A stretch of 64,000 nucleotides of DNA from Williamsia sterculiae (GTDB taxonomy: Bacteria; Actinomycetota; Actinomycetes; Mycobacteriales; Mycobacteriaceae): positions 154,359-218,358 of the forward strand of contig NZ_FTNT01000002.1 of the NCBI RefSeq assembly GCF_900156495.1, written 5' to 3'. The notes beneath the pieces were generated by a model. The model was not told where the DNA came from, did no database searches, and was given only the letters and a program-made list of their open reading frames with translations. Shown one piece after another: positions 33,392 through 42,059 of the stretch (position 1 is the first letter of the stretch; each line of letters opens with the position of its first letter). Position numbers and translations under genes: made by a program.

Positions 33392-34333
33392 TCAGCCGAC
33401 GGGTTCCAGGGCCGGCGCGGGTGCCCGACGCACCCGTCCACGCACCGCCACGGTCGCACAACCGATCACCGCGGCGGCGCCCACCGCCAGCGCGACGGTG
33501 AGGTGTTCGCCGAGGATCAGCGTCGACCAGATCACGGTCAGCACCGGTTGGACCAGCTGTGTCTGGCCGACGGTGGTGATCGGTCCGAGAGCGAGACCGC
33601 GGTACCAGGCGAAGAACCCCAGGAACGCGCTCACCACACACAGGTAGCCGAAAGCCGACCACTGCCCGACGGTCGCATGCGGGGGATGGGCGAGGTATGC
33701 GACGCCACTGATCGTGGCCATCAACGGGGATGACAGCACCAGCGCCCAACTGACCGTCTGCCAGGCCCCGATGTCGCGCGCGACCAACGCGCCCTGGGCA
33801 TAACCGACCGCCCCGAGTGCGACCGCGCCCAGCAGATACAGATCACCGAATCCCGGCGTCACCGCGCGACCGTGGCCGAACACCGCGAACAGCACCACCG
33901 CGATCGCACCGCCGCAGGCGCCGATCCAGAACATCCGCCCGGGCCGTTCCCTGGTGAGGACCACCGCGACCACCGCGGTACCGGCGGGCAACAACCCGAT
34001 GGTCACCGCCGAATGCGCGGAGTCGGTGTGCTGCAGGGCCAACGAGGTGAGCACCGGGAACCCGACCACCACACCAGCGGCCACGGGGATCAGTCGCAGA
34101 GCATCGCGCCGAGACGGACGTGGCACACGACAGGCGGCCAACGCCACGGCCGCCAGCACCGCGGCCACCACCGCTCGGCCGCAGCCCACGATCCACGGGT
34201 CGATCCCGTGCACGGCGATGCGCGTGAACGGCACGGTAAACGAGAACGCCGATACTCCCACGAAGCCCCAGCCGATGCCGGAGCCCGATAGCGAATGCGC
34301 CAGTGGACCGGTAGCGCTATTGTCTGAACTCAT
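33392..34333 (-). CDS. EamA-family drug/metabolite transporter
   Basis: 313 residues with about ten hydrophobic helices in two EamA repeats (about 28-150 and 170-300). Typical motifs are LLPAGTAVVAVVLTRERPG in the first repeat and GLALGPITTVGQTQLVQPVLTVIWSTLILGE in the second. It probably exports amino acids or similar metabolites. Its ATG at 34333 overlaps, on the opposite strand, the ATG of the MocR regulator at 34332, so both genes share the CATG and are probably controlled together. Confidence 0.88.
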   Translation of the reverse strand: MSSDNSATGPLAHSLSGSGIGWGFVGVSAFSFTVPFTRIAVHGIDPWIVGCGRAVVAAVLAAVALAACRVPRPSRRDALRLIPVAAGVVVGFPVLTSLALQHTDSAHSAVTIGLLPAGTAVVAVVLTRERPGRMFWIGACGGAIAVVLFAVFGHGRAVTPGFGDLYLLGAVALGAVGYAQGALVARDIGAWQTVSWALVLSSPLMATISGVAYLAHPPHATVGQWSAFGYLCVVSAFLGFFAWYRGLALGPITTVGQTQLVQPVLTVIWSTLILGEHLTVALAVGAAAVIGCATVAVRGRVRRAPAPALEPVG

Positions 34334-34344
34334 GTCCGACGATA
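34318..34344. promoter_or_regulatory. Paired -10-like elements flanking overlapping divergent start codons
   Basis: TATTGT (34318-34323, plus strand) ends 8 nt before the MocR ATG. TATCGT (34344-34339, minus strand) ends 5 nt before the EamA ATG. Both fit the actinobacterial TANNNT -10 at a distance that puts transcription start at or next to the A of the start codon, so both mRNAs may be leaderless. GATAGC copies at 34287 and 34341 and the palindrome TAGCGCTA (34312-34319) could be MocR operator half-sites. Read from sequence; function inferred. Confidence 0.45.
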
Positions 34345-35738
34345 GCAGTGCGCGCATTGCGAGTCACCTGCGTTCCCTGGTCGCCACCGCTCCACCCGGT
34401 ACCCGGTTGCCGTCCACGCGTTCGCTGGCAACCGACTTCGGCGCGGGTCCGGTCACCGTGCAACGTGCGGTGACGCAGGTGGTGGCCGAGGGGCTGATCG
34501 AGACGCGACCAGGCTTGGGCACTTTTGTCCGCACCCGCGACGCGGTGGCCGCACCCGTCGACGTTGGTTGGCAGACAACGGCTCTGGGTCCATGGCGCGC
34601 ATCGGGTGTGCGGATCGGCACCACACTGCGCCAGGTCACGCCCGACACCATCGCCCTGCACGGGGGGTACCCCGGACCCGACCTGATGCCGATGCGCGAG
34701 GTTCGGGCCGCCGTGTCGCGAGCGGCCAAGAACGCGGACGCATTCGTACGACCTCCGGTGGCGGGTGTGCCCGAACTGCGGCAGTGGTTCGTCACCGACC
34801 TGGGCGCCGACGGCTGGTTCGACGCCGACACGCTGATCACCTCCGGAGGCCAGGCCGCGTTGTCGGCCACCTTCCGGGCACTCGCCGCGGCGGGGGACAC
34901 GATCGTGATGGAATCACCGACCTACTGGGGTGCGATCGCCGCTGCCCGGCAGGCCGGGCTCGTCATCGCACCCATCACCCGGACCGACGGTGCCCCTGCG
35001 GCCGTCGATCTCGACCACACCCTGGCTGCCACCGGGGCGCGGTTGGTCTACGTGCAGCCGAACTTCGCCAACCCGACCGGCGATGTGTGGTCCACGCGGC
35101 AGCGAACGGAGGTGCTCGAGGTGGCCACAGCACACGGCGCCTTCGTGGTGGAGGACGACTGGGCGCATGACCTCGGCATCGACAGCCATCCGCTACCGCT
35201 GGCCGCGGCCGACTCCGGCGGACATGTCGTCTACATCCGGTCGCTGACCAAGAGTCTGTCGTTGACGCTGCGGGTGGCGGCCGTGCTGGCGCGGGGTCCG
35301 GCGCGGCGGCGGATCGAGGAGGCGTTGGCCGTCTCCGACCTGTACGTCTCGCCGCTGTTGCAGACCGCGACGCTCGATGTGGTGAGCCGACCCGGATGGC
35401 GGACTCATCTGCAACGGCTGCAACGGGATCTGCGTATCCGGCGTGATGCGTTGCTCGCCGCGCTGGCGGCGGAGGCACCGATGATCCGGGTGACGGCCAC
35501 ACCGCCCGGAGGGCTCAATCTGTGGGCTCAGCTACCCGAACGTCATCCCGACGGTCGGATGACCGACCCGGACGTGGTGACCGCACAGGCGCTGGCGGCC
35601 GGGGTCTCGATATCGGCCGGGTCCGAATGGTTTCCGGCAGAACCCACCGGTCCGCACATCCGACTCAACTTCGGTGCGGCCGGCCCGGACCGGTATCCCG
35701 AGGCAGCGCGAACCCTGGCCGAGGTGCTCGCGCGCTGA
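34332..35738 (+). CDS. MocR-type GntR regulator with aminotransferase-like domain
   Basis: 468 residues. The N-terminal winged helix (ARIASHLRSLVATAPPGTRLPSTRSLATDFGAGPVTVQRAV) is joined to a class I aminotransferase-like domain (SGGQAALSATFRALAA, YVQPNFANPTGDVWS, and the PLP lysine in RSLTKSLSLTLRV). MocR proteins bind PLP and a ligand rather than catalyse. The start codon overlaps that of the divergent EamA transporter, so this exporter gene is its likely target, as in many MocR-EamA pairs. Confidence 0.9.
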   Translation: MSDDSSARIASHLRSLVATAPPGTRLPSTRSLATDFGAGPVTVQRAVTQVVAEGLIETRPGLGTFVRTRDAVAAPVDVGWQTTALGPWRASGVRIGTTLRQVTPDTIALHGGYPGPDLMPMREVRAAVSRAAKNADAFVRPPVAGVPELRQWFVTDLGADGWFDADTLITSGGQAALSATFRALAAAGDTIVMESPTYWGAIAAARQAGLVIAPITRTDGAPAAVDLDHTLAATGARLVYVQPNFANPTGDVWSTRQRTEVLEVATAHGAFVVEDDWAHDLGIDSHPLPLAAADSGGHVVYIRSLTKSLSLTLRVAAVLARGPARRRIEEALAVSDLYVSPLLQTATLDVVSRPGWRTHLQRLQRDLRIRRDALLAALAAEAPMIRVTATPPGGLNLWAQLPERHPDGRMTDPDVVTAQALAAGVSISAGSEWFPAEPTGPHIRLNFGAAGPDRYPEAARTLAEVLAR

Positions 35739-35744
35739 TCCTCG

Positions 35745-36041
35745 TCATCCGCCGGTGAGCAACCCGAACGTGCTGCCGAGTGCGACCAGGAACAACACCA
35801 GCAAGAACCACATGGCGCCCTGCCACACCTGCCAGGCGCGCCCCTGCTGGTAGGCGCGGTAGGCGCGCAACCCTGCGCCCAGCGCCCCACCGAGGATCGC
35901 CAGCGGCCCGACGACACCGAAGATGGTGCGGATCCACCCGACCGACACGGCACCGGCCACCAACACGATCACCGCGGCGACCACCACGATCCCGGCGTAC
36001 CTCGCGGCCACCGGGAACTCGGGACCCTCGAACCCGGTCAT
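35745..36041 (-). CDS. Small two- to three-helix membrane protein
   Basis: 98 residues with hydrophobic helices near 15-37, 40-58 and 74-95, and the short loop RAYRAYQQGRAWQVWQ. No family with a known function recognised. Convergent with the MocR gene, 6 nt apart. Confidence 0.7.
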   Translation of the reverse strand: MTGFEGPEFPVAARYAGIVVVAAVIVLVAGAVSVGWIRTIFGVVGPLAILGGALGAGLRAYRAYQQGRAWQVWQGAMWFLLVLFLVALGSTFGLLTGG

Positions 36042-36256
36042 CGCCCACCTCTCGTTCGCGCTCGTCGTTCGCTGTTGTCGCTTCCCACGTTCACCCCCAT
36101 GTCAGACGCCGTCAACCCGGTTCCGCAGCGTGACCGATCCGACCGAAGGTGTGGCCGAACAGATAGCACCCGACCATTGACCGACGGCACGGGCGAGCGA
36201 AACGTGGAAGGTGATGAGCGACCTCGACGGGGTCGCCGGACAGAGAGGACGCCGAG

Positions 36257-37144
36257 ATGAACACAGCGGTCGTCGTGGCCGTCGACGGTTCCGAATCCGC
36301 GAACGAGGCGGTGCGCTGGGCAGCGCAGACAGCCGGACGCGAGAAGCGCCCGCTGACCGTGGTCAGCACGTTCCGCACCGAGCCGAGTGAGTTCGCGCCC
36401 GGGTTGGCGATCCCGCAGGACGTCGTCGACGCGGTGCGCCGCGAAGCCGCCGACGTGGTTGCCACCGCCACACAGTTGGCCCGTGAGACGGTCTCCGACC
36501 TCGACGTGACCGGCGAGACCTACGAGGGTCGCCCGACCACTGTGTTGCGCGAGTTGTCTCGATCCGCTCATCTCGTGGTGGTCGGGACACGCGGACTGGG
36601 CGGGGTGAGAAGCGTGCTCCTCGGCTCGGTGAGCACCGACGTCGCCGCACACTCCCACTGTCCGGTCGTCGTGGTCGCCGGGGCGGGAACGCCCGGAGGC
36701 CCGGTGGTCGTCGGAGTGGACGGTTCGGCGGTCAGCCAGACCGCGGTGGCGGAGGCGTTCGACCACGCGGATCAACTCGGCGTGCCGCTGATCGCGGTGC
36801 ACACATACTCCGACCTGGCCATCGACGCCATGTACGGCTATGGCGTCGACGAGCAGCGCGCCCAGCGGATGTCGGTGGAGGCCGAGGAGGCACTGGCTGA
36901 ACAGCTTGCGGGTTTCGGTGAGAAGCACCCCGATGTGCGGGTCCACAGGATCGTTGCCCCGGACGGGCCCGCCGACCGCCTGCTCGATGCCGCCCGCGAT
37001 GCTCAGCTGATCGTGCTCGGTACCCGCGGACGAGGTGGCTTCCGCGGTCTGTTGCTGGGATCGACCAGTCAGGCGGTGCTGCACGGGGCGCGGTGTCCGG
37101 TGTTGGTGGCCCGCTCCGACACCGACGTCGAGACGAACGTTTGA
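36257..37144 (+). CDS. Tandem universal stress protein (UspA x2)
   Basis: 295 residues made of two Usp domains. Each begins with the family strand (VVVAVDGSESANEAVRWA; VVVGVDGSAVSQTAVAEA) and ends with the ATP motif G-x2-G-x9-G-S (GTRGLGGVRSVLLGS; GTRGRGGFRGLLLGS). Such tandem proteins bind ATP and are common in mycolata, often induced in hypoxia or stationary phase. GAGGACGCCGAG precedes the ATG. Confidence 0.92.
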   Translation: MNTAVVVAVDGSESANEAVRWAAQTAGREKRPLTVVSTFRTEPSEFAPGLAIPQDVVDAVRREAADVVATATQLARETVSDLDVTGETYEGRPTTVLRELSRSAHLVVVGTRGLGGVRSVLLGSVSTDVAAHSHCPVVVVAGAGTPGGPVVVGVDGSAVSQTAVAEAFDHADQLGVPLIAVHTYSDLAIDAMYGYGVDEQRAQRMSVEAEEALAEQLAGFGEKHPDVRVHRIVAPDGPADRLLDAARDAQLIVLGTRGRGGFRGLLLGSTSQAVLHGARCPVLVARSDTDVETNV

Positions 37145-37210
37145 CACCGAACTGATCAAAACGCCGAAGTCGGTGGACCGCGGCCGGGTCGCAACCTATC
37201 TTCGTGAATT

Positions 37211-37753
37211 GTGCAGGTCATTTTCCGACGCATCGCGCTGGACCGTCATGTCACCGAGATCCGACTCGGCGGTCCGGCGGAGAGACGTGTCGAACTGTCC
37301 ACCGTCGTCGTCGGCGGTCCGGTCGATGACGACCTCGAACAGTTGCTGCCGGGCGACATGCTGCAACTGATCGTCGAGATGAACTGGTCCCTGGGGGACG
37401 GCGTCTACGGTGCGGTTGCGTTCGGTCGCGATCCGCGCACCGAACGACCCCTCGATCGGGCCTTCCGATCACACACCGCCCCGACGTCGCGGTCCGGCCG
37501 GACGGTACGTCACGTGGGCGGTCGGGATCTGGCACGTTCGTTGCAACTGGTCGACATCATCGACACCCGTTGGCGCCAGAGGCATGCCGGACATCTCCCG
37601 GTCTTGTACTCCGACGACGTCCTGGAGGCCGGGGGAGCGACCGAAAACGAGATCCAGACGTGCCTGCGGGCGGCTGATCTGGCCGCTGCGCGATGGCGCG
37701 AGGCCGGCGTCGGCGGCACGGTGAGCTATCACTGGCCCGCGCTGATTGCCTGA
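37211..37753 (+). CDS. Hypothetical protein
   Basis: 180 residues starting with GTG. It has a beta-rich N-terminal half (VIFRRIALDRHVTEIRLGG, QLIVEMNWSLGDGVYGAVAFGRD) and a helical C-terminal half (LARSLQLVDIIDTRWRQRHAGHLPVLYSDD, CLRAADLAAARWREAG). There are no membrane segments or known motifs. It was not recognised. Coding potential is supported by third-position GC and its clean fit between the stress-protein gene and the convergent VOC gene. Confidence 0.65.
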   Translation: MQVIFRRIALDRHVTEIRLGGPAERRVELSTVVVGGPVDDDLEQLLPGDMLQLIVEMNWSLGDGVYGAVAFGRDPRTERPLDRAFRSHTAPTSRSGRTVRHVGGRDLARSLQLVDIIDTRWRQRHAGHLPVLYSDDVLEAGGATENEIQTCLRAADLAAARWREAGVGGTVSYHWPALIA

Positions 37754-37763
37754 CCTCGTGCCG

Positions 37764-38240
37764 TCAGACCCGGTCCGCGGCACCCTCGAGTTCACTGACC
37801 ACCAATCGGCGCATGCCGAGCATCGCCTGCATGGTGCGGTTGGCGCGCTCGCGGTCGGGATCGGACAGCAGTTCCATCAACCGGCGAGGGACCACCTGCC
37901 AGCTCAGCCCGAAGCGATCCTTGAGCCACCCGCACTGTGACTCCACGCCGCCGTCGAGCAGTGCGTACCAGTAGTGGTCCACCTCGTCCTGGTCGGCACA
38001 GTCGAGCCGGAACGACACGGCTTCCGTGAACGGGAATTGTGGCCCGCCGTTGATCGCGTTGAACCGCGCACCGAGCAGTTCGAAGTCCGCGGCGAGCACG
38101 CTGCCCGGTTCACCACCTGGACTGTCCTCGGTATGACGGTGTACTTGGTGGACCGTGGTGTCGGGGAAGACGGACCGGTAGAAGTCGATCGCGTCTTCGA
38201 GGTCGTTGTCGAACCACAGGCTCGGGGTGATGGTCGCCAT
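37764..38240 (-). CDS. VOC-superfamily protein (PhnB/UbiG-like glyoxalase fold)
   Basis: 158 residues. ITPSLWFDNDLEDAIDFYRSVFPDTTV at the start, FNAINGGPQFPFTEAVSFRLDCADQDEVDHYW in the middle and CGWLKDRFGLSWQVVP at the end match the PhnB-like VOC family. Members are metal-binding or small-molecule-binding proteins of mostly unknown role. Confidence 0.88.
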   Translation of the reverse strand: MATITPSLWFDNDLEDAIDFYRSVFPDTTVHQVHRHTEDSPGGEPGSVLAADFELLGARFNAINGGPQFPFTEAVSFRLDCADQDEVDHYWYALLDGGVESQCGWLKDRFGLSWQVVPRRLMELLSDPDRERANRTMQAMLGMRRLVVSELEGAADRV

Positions 38241-38316
38241 GATGTCTCCTGCCGTCGGTGATCGGTCACCGGTATGGACCGTCGATGGCGGGAGAAGTCA
38301 TCGGTGCCGACTGCGA

Positions 38317-39213
38317 TCAGCCGCTGGCGGGTCCCCCCGGAGCGGGTCGATCCTGCCGACGACGCAGCAGACGCCGCACCGAGAACTCGTGATTATCCGG
38401 ATCGTAGGTACGGAACGGAATCCACATCACGAAGTAGAAAGGCAGGGCCACCAGCAACATCTGCGCGATCGCCTGTCCTCGCTCAGTGGGCCGACCGTGG
38501 AGTGCGAAGGTGCGTTGGTCGCGCAGGCAGTACCGCAGATACGACGTGGGTGAACTCAGATAGCGTCGCCCGGAGATGGTGGCTTCGGCGTCGGGCATCA
38601 ACCCCATCGGCACGCCCTCCTCGTGCAGAGTGAGGGTCAGATCGAGGTCCTCGAAGATGTCGGTGCGATGAGAGCGGCTCTGGCGCACTTTGTTCCAGGC
38701 GTCTCTGGTGATGGCCATGTTCGAGCCGAACAGTCGGGTGGCGTCGGCACCACGCCGGTCGCCCCCGGCCAGCGCGGCGCGGGCGTTTTCGGTCAGTCGT
38801 CTCTTGGTGCCACTGAACCGGTCCTGGAACGGGAGATCGTGACATGAGCACAGCCCTGTGGCGGCGCCGTAGTGTTTGCCGTGTTGGGCAAAGAAGTGAA
38901 TCACGCTCTCCGCCCAACCGGGCGGTACGTGCGAATCCGCATCGATACGGGCCAGCACGTCGCCGGTGGCCGCATCGAGACCCGCCGAACGTGCATTGAT
39001 CACTCCTTGCTCCTCGACTCGGAGAAGTCGCACCCGTTCATCTCGTAGGGCGATCTCCTCGACGATGAGCACGGTCTCGTCGGTGGAGTTGTTGTCTGCC
39101 ACCACGATCTCGTCCACGGGTCGAGTCTGGGTGAGCAGATTTTCGAGACAGCTCCGGATGTCTTCGGCCTCGTTGTAGGCGGGCACCACCACCGAAAGCG
39201 TGAGATCGGACAT
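38317..39213 (-). CDS. Family 2 glycosyltransferase, membrane associated
   Basis: 298 residues. GT-A core: LSVVVPAYNEAEDIRSCLENLL at the N-terminus, VVADNNSTDET, and the metal-binding DxD in ARIDADSHVPPGW. A histidine/aspartate segment (IFEDLDLTLTLHEEG) probably holds the catalytic base. One hydrophobic stretch near 255-272 suggests membrane association. It transfers a sugar to an unknown acceptor, perhaps a cell-wall lipid. The ATG at 39213 begins the conserved fold. Confidence 0.88.
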   Translation of the reverse strand: MSDLTLSVVVPAYNEAEDIRSCLENLLTQTRPVDEIVVADNNSTDETVLIVEEIALRDERVRLLRVEEQGVINARSAGLDAATGDVLARIDADSHVPPGWAESVIHFFAQHGKHYGAATGLCSCHDLPFQDRFSGTKRRLTENARAALAGGDRRGADATRLFGSNMAITRDAWNKVRQSRSHRTDIFEDLDLTLTLHEEGVPMGLMPDAEATISGRRYLSSPTSYLRYCLRDQRTFALHGRPTERGQAIAQMLLVALPFYFVMWIPFRTYDPDNHEFSVRRLLRRRQDRPAPGGPASG

Positions 39214-39264
39214 AAAAGAACGACAACACACCCCACACGCGTCCGCAAATCGGTCCACGTGAGG

Positions 39265-40632
39265 TCAGACCGTCGCATCCGCCGATCGGCCGGTGCTGCG
39301 GTGCCCGAGGGTCGCGACATCGACGATCAGCAGGCTCATCGCCACCGCGACCACCCCGAACACCGGACCCGAACCGTGGTCATCGAGCACCGGCAGCAGC
39401 AGGAACGGCAGCAATCCGGTCGCCAGCTTCGACAGCGAGTACGCCGCACCGGCGGCCGTCCCCCGCAAGCCGGTGGGATACGAGTCGGCGAGATAGACGT
39501 GGTACGCGTTGGAGAACAGATTGCTCACCATCGTGTACAGCACCCCGGCGACCACGATGGAGACCGCGTCGCCGGCCAATCCGAACCACAGCCCGAACGC
39601 CGCCATCGCCGCCGCGGACCCCATCACCAGGTACTTGCGTTCCACCCGTTCGACGATCGGGATGGCCAGCAACGACCCGACCGGGTAACCGACATAGGTC
39701 GCCGCGAGGAACCCCAGCGAGGTGACCAGGTCGAACCCCTTGGCATGCAGCACCAGTGGTGCCAACGTCCCGAACCCGTAATAACCGAACACCTCCAGTA
39801 CCGACAAAATCCACAACATCACCGTGCGCCTGCGGAACGGGGTGTGGAACAGGGTGGCAGGCGAGAAGGTGCTCGCCGGGATGACCCGCAGCTCAGGATC
39901 GGGGTCGGCGAGGGTGTGGCCCGCCGCCAGCGCATGTTCCTCGAACCGGCGGCAGATGGTGTCGGCCTCCTCCTGTCGGCCCTGTGTCTCCAACCAGCGT
40001 GGCGACTCCGGCAGACCTCGTCGCACCACCCAGATGACGAATGACCCGATCCCGCCGAGCAGGAACAACCATCGCCACCCGTCGAAACCCAGTGGTTGCA
40101 GCGGTACCAACCAGTGCGCCAACAACCCGACCGTCGGCACCCCGAGGAAGGCGACGGTGTACGCCCAGGAGATGAACTTGCCGCGTGCGTGTTTGGGCAG
40201 CAGGTCGGAGAGATAGGAGTCGGCGAGCGCGAACTCCGCACCGATCCCGACACCCGCGATGAAACGGGTGATGATCAGCACGGTGGCGTTGGGACTGAAC
40301 GCACCGAGCACCGAGAACAGCGAGTAGATGGCCAGGTTGATCATGAACGCACGACGTCGGCCGACCCGGTCGGCGAACCGCCCCATCACCAGCGCACCGA
40401 GGAACTGGCCCAGGAACGCCGAACCCAGCAGCAGATTCAGTCCCGTCCGCGACAGGTCGAGCTCATTCTTCAGCACCGAGGAGATGGTGGCGGCGAGGAA
40501 GTTCTCGTACAGATCGAAGAACAGTCCGAGGCCGATGACTGCGGTGGCCACCCAGTGCAGCCGTACGACCGGGAGCCGGTCGAGTCGGGCCGCGACACTG
40601 ACCGGTGATGCGACGGGCGCGGGGTCGTTCAT
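39265..40632 (-). CDS. MFS transporter
   Basis: 455 residues with twelve hydrophobic helices. The loop 2-3 MFS signature is GRFADRVGRRRAF. RFIAGVGIGAEFALADSYLSDLLPKHARGK is typical of sugar/acid porter (SP or AAHS-like) members, and RRGLPESPRWLETQGR follows helix 6. It imports an organic acid, polyol or sugar; the substrate is not assignable. It lies 51 nt upstream of the GT2 gene on the same strand. Confidence 0.9.
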   Translation of the reverse strand: MNDPAPVASPVSVAARLDRLPVVRLHWVATAVIGLGLFFDLYENFLAATISSVLKNELDLSRTGLNLLLGSAFLGQFLGALVMGRFADRVGRRRAFMINLAIYSLFSVLGAFSPNATVLIITRFIAGVGIGAEFALADSYLSDLLPKHARGKFISWAYTVAFLGVPTVGLLAHWLVPLQPLGFDGWRWLFLLGGIGSFVIWVVRRGLPESPRWLETQGRQEEADTICRRFEEHALAAGHTLADPDPELRVIPASTFSPATLFHTPFRRRTVMLWILSVLEVFGYYGFGTLAPLVLHAKGFDLVTSLGFLAATYVGYPVGSLLAIPIVERVERKYLVMGSAAAMAAFGLWFGLAGDAVSIVVAGVLYTMVSNLFSNAYHVYLADSYPTGLRGTAAGAAYSLSKLATGLLPFLLLPVLDDHGSGPVFGVVAVAMSLLIVDVATLGHRSTGRSADATV

Positions 40633-40688
40633 CCGGCCGACTATAGGTGGGTTGCGATTGGCGTGATCCGGCGCGTGGTCACCCGTCG

Positions 40689-40799
40689 CACGAAAACTGC
40701 GGGAGAATCGACTTTCCCGCTCTTTCGATGATCTGCCGCAGATGCATCATCGGGAACACACGAAAACTGCGGGAAATCGGTCTTCCCGCAGTTTTCGTG
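40689..40799. repeat. Tandem hairpin repeats between the ABC operon and the MFS gene
   Basis: CACGAAAACTGCGGGA occurs at 40689-40704 and again at 40759-40774. The second copy begins a perfect 17-bp hairpin (40759-40775 with 40783-40799, loop ATCGGTC). The first copy pairs only imperfectly with 40712-40727. A small ATCTG-CCG-CAGAT hairpin lies between them. The perfect hairpin is 14 nt from the stop of the leftward ABC operon and is probably its terminator. The duplicated arm suggests a REP-like palindromic element. Confidence 0.6.
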
Positions 40800-40813
40800 G
40801 AGCGAGCCAGGCG

Positions 40814-41986
40814 TCAGTTACCGCCCTCCGACAGGGTGACCGTGGTGGGCGCGAAACCGGCGCCCACCAGGTCGACACCTTGCTTCTTCAGCAGATCCTG
40901 GGCCGCGGTCACATAGGTGCCGGTCGTGGCATCGGCGTCGGGGGCCTTGGTCAGGACGGTCTTGCCGTCCTGGTTCTTGGTGCCGGTGGCGATGGCCACG
41001 GTCTGGTCGAAGGAAGACTTGTCGATGGTGCCGATTCCCGCGGACGGCGACGGCCAGATCAGTTTGTTCACCTCGTTGATCTGCCACAGTTGGTGACTGG
41101 CTCCCAGTTTGGATCCGGCCTTGACCGTCACGTCCCGACACTCGGTCAGATGATCGCGGCAGTAGACCCAGCCCTTCAGTGACGCGGCGACGAACTTGGT
41201 CGTCTGATCCTGGTACGCCTTGTCGCTCGCGAGCTTGTCACTGTTGGCCCAGAGCGCATCCTGCAGCATCCCCACACCGGCGTCCTGCCACTTGATGACA
41301 TTGAAGTCGGCCGGTTGGTACAGCTGACCGGTGGCCGGGTTCTTCGCCTCCAGCACCTGCGCGTACTCGTTGTAGGTCATCGCCTGTGCGGCATCGATGT
41401 CGCCGTTGAGCAAGGCGTTCATGTCGAACTGTTGCTGCACCAGGGAGATGTCACCACCGGGGTTCACCCCGGCCCTGGTCATGCCCGCGAACAGCTCGAA
41501 CTCGTTGCCGAACCCCCAGCTACCGATCTTCCTGCCCTTGAACTGCGCCGCGTCGGTGATGTTCTTGTCCTTGAACGACACCTGCGTGGTGCCGGACCGC
41601 TGGAAGACCTGGGCTATCTCGGTGATCTTGGCTCCCTGCTCGCGAGACTGCAGGGCCTTGGGGACCCAGGCGACGGCGTAGTCGGCCTGCCCCTGGGCGA
41701 GCACCGTCTGCGGCACGATGTCGGTGCCGCCGTCCTTCAGGGTGACGTCGAGCCCCTGCTCATTGTAGAACCCCTTGTCGACCGCGGCGATGTACCCGGC
41801 GAACTGCCCCTGCTTGAACCATTGCAACTGCAGGGTCACCTTGCCGCCGCTCGCCCCACCACCGCTGTCGGTCGTGGTGGTGCATGCCGTGGCGGTGGCG
41901 AGCGCTGCGGCCACCGCGAGCCCGACCACCGCGGCACGCCGGACCTTGCGGGTGTTCCCGTTGCCCATACCTCTGATACCTCTCAT
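40814..41986 (-). CDS. ABC transporter substrate-binding lipoprotein (NMT1/THI5-like)
   Basis: 390 residues. A basic N-terminus and hydrophobic stretch (VVGLAVAAALATATAC) end in a lipobox-like cysteine, indicating a lipoprotein. The mature part begins KVTLQLQWFKQGQFAGYIAAVDKGFYNEQGLDVTL, the pattern of ThiY/NMT1-like proteins that bind pyrimidine-type or other nitrogenous compounds. QRSGTTQVSFKDKNI and SWGFGNEFELFAG fit the same family. The ATG at 41986 has GAGAGG 5 nt upstream. It is the last gene of the cyclic-amide operon. Confidence 0.88.
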   Translation of the reverse strand: MRGIRGMGNGNTRKVRRAAVVGLAVAAALATATACTTTTDSGGGASGGKVTLQLQWFKQGQFAGYIAAVDKGFYNEQGLDVTLKDGGTDIVPQTVLAQGQADYAVAWVPKALQSREQGAKITEIAQVFQRSGTTQVSFKDKNITDAAQFKGRKIGSWGFGNEFELFAGMTRAGVNPGGDISLVQQQFDMNALLNGDIDAAQAMTYNEYAQVLEAKNPATGQLYQPADFNVIKWQDAGVGMLQDALWANSDKLASDKAYQDQTTKFVAASLKGWVYCRDHLTECRDVTVKAGSKLGASHQLWQINEVNKLIWPSPSAGIGTIDKSSFDQTVAIATGTKNQDGKTVLTKAPDADATTGTYVTAAQDLLKKQGVDLVGAGFAPTTVTLSEGGN

Positions 41987-42059
41987 GCGAACCTCTCTGG
42001 GGTGATGGCGGACGTCGGGGTGTCCGCACGTGTGACGAGTCGCCGGCAAACCGTGTCGT

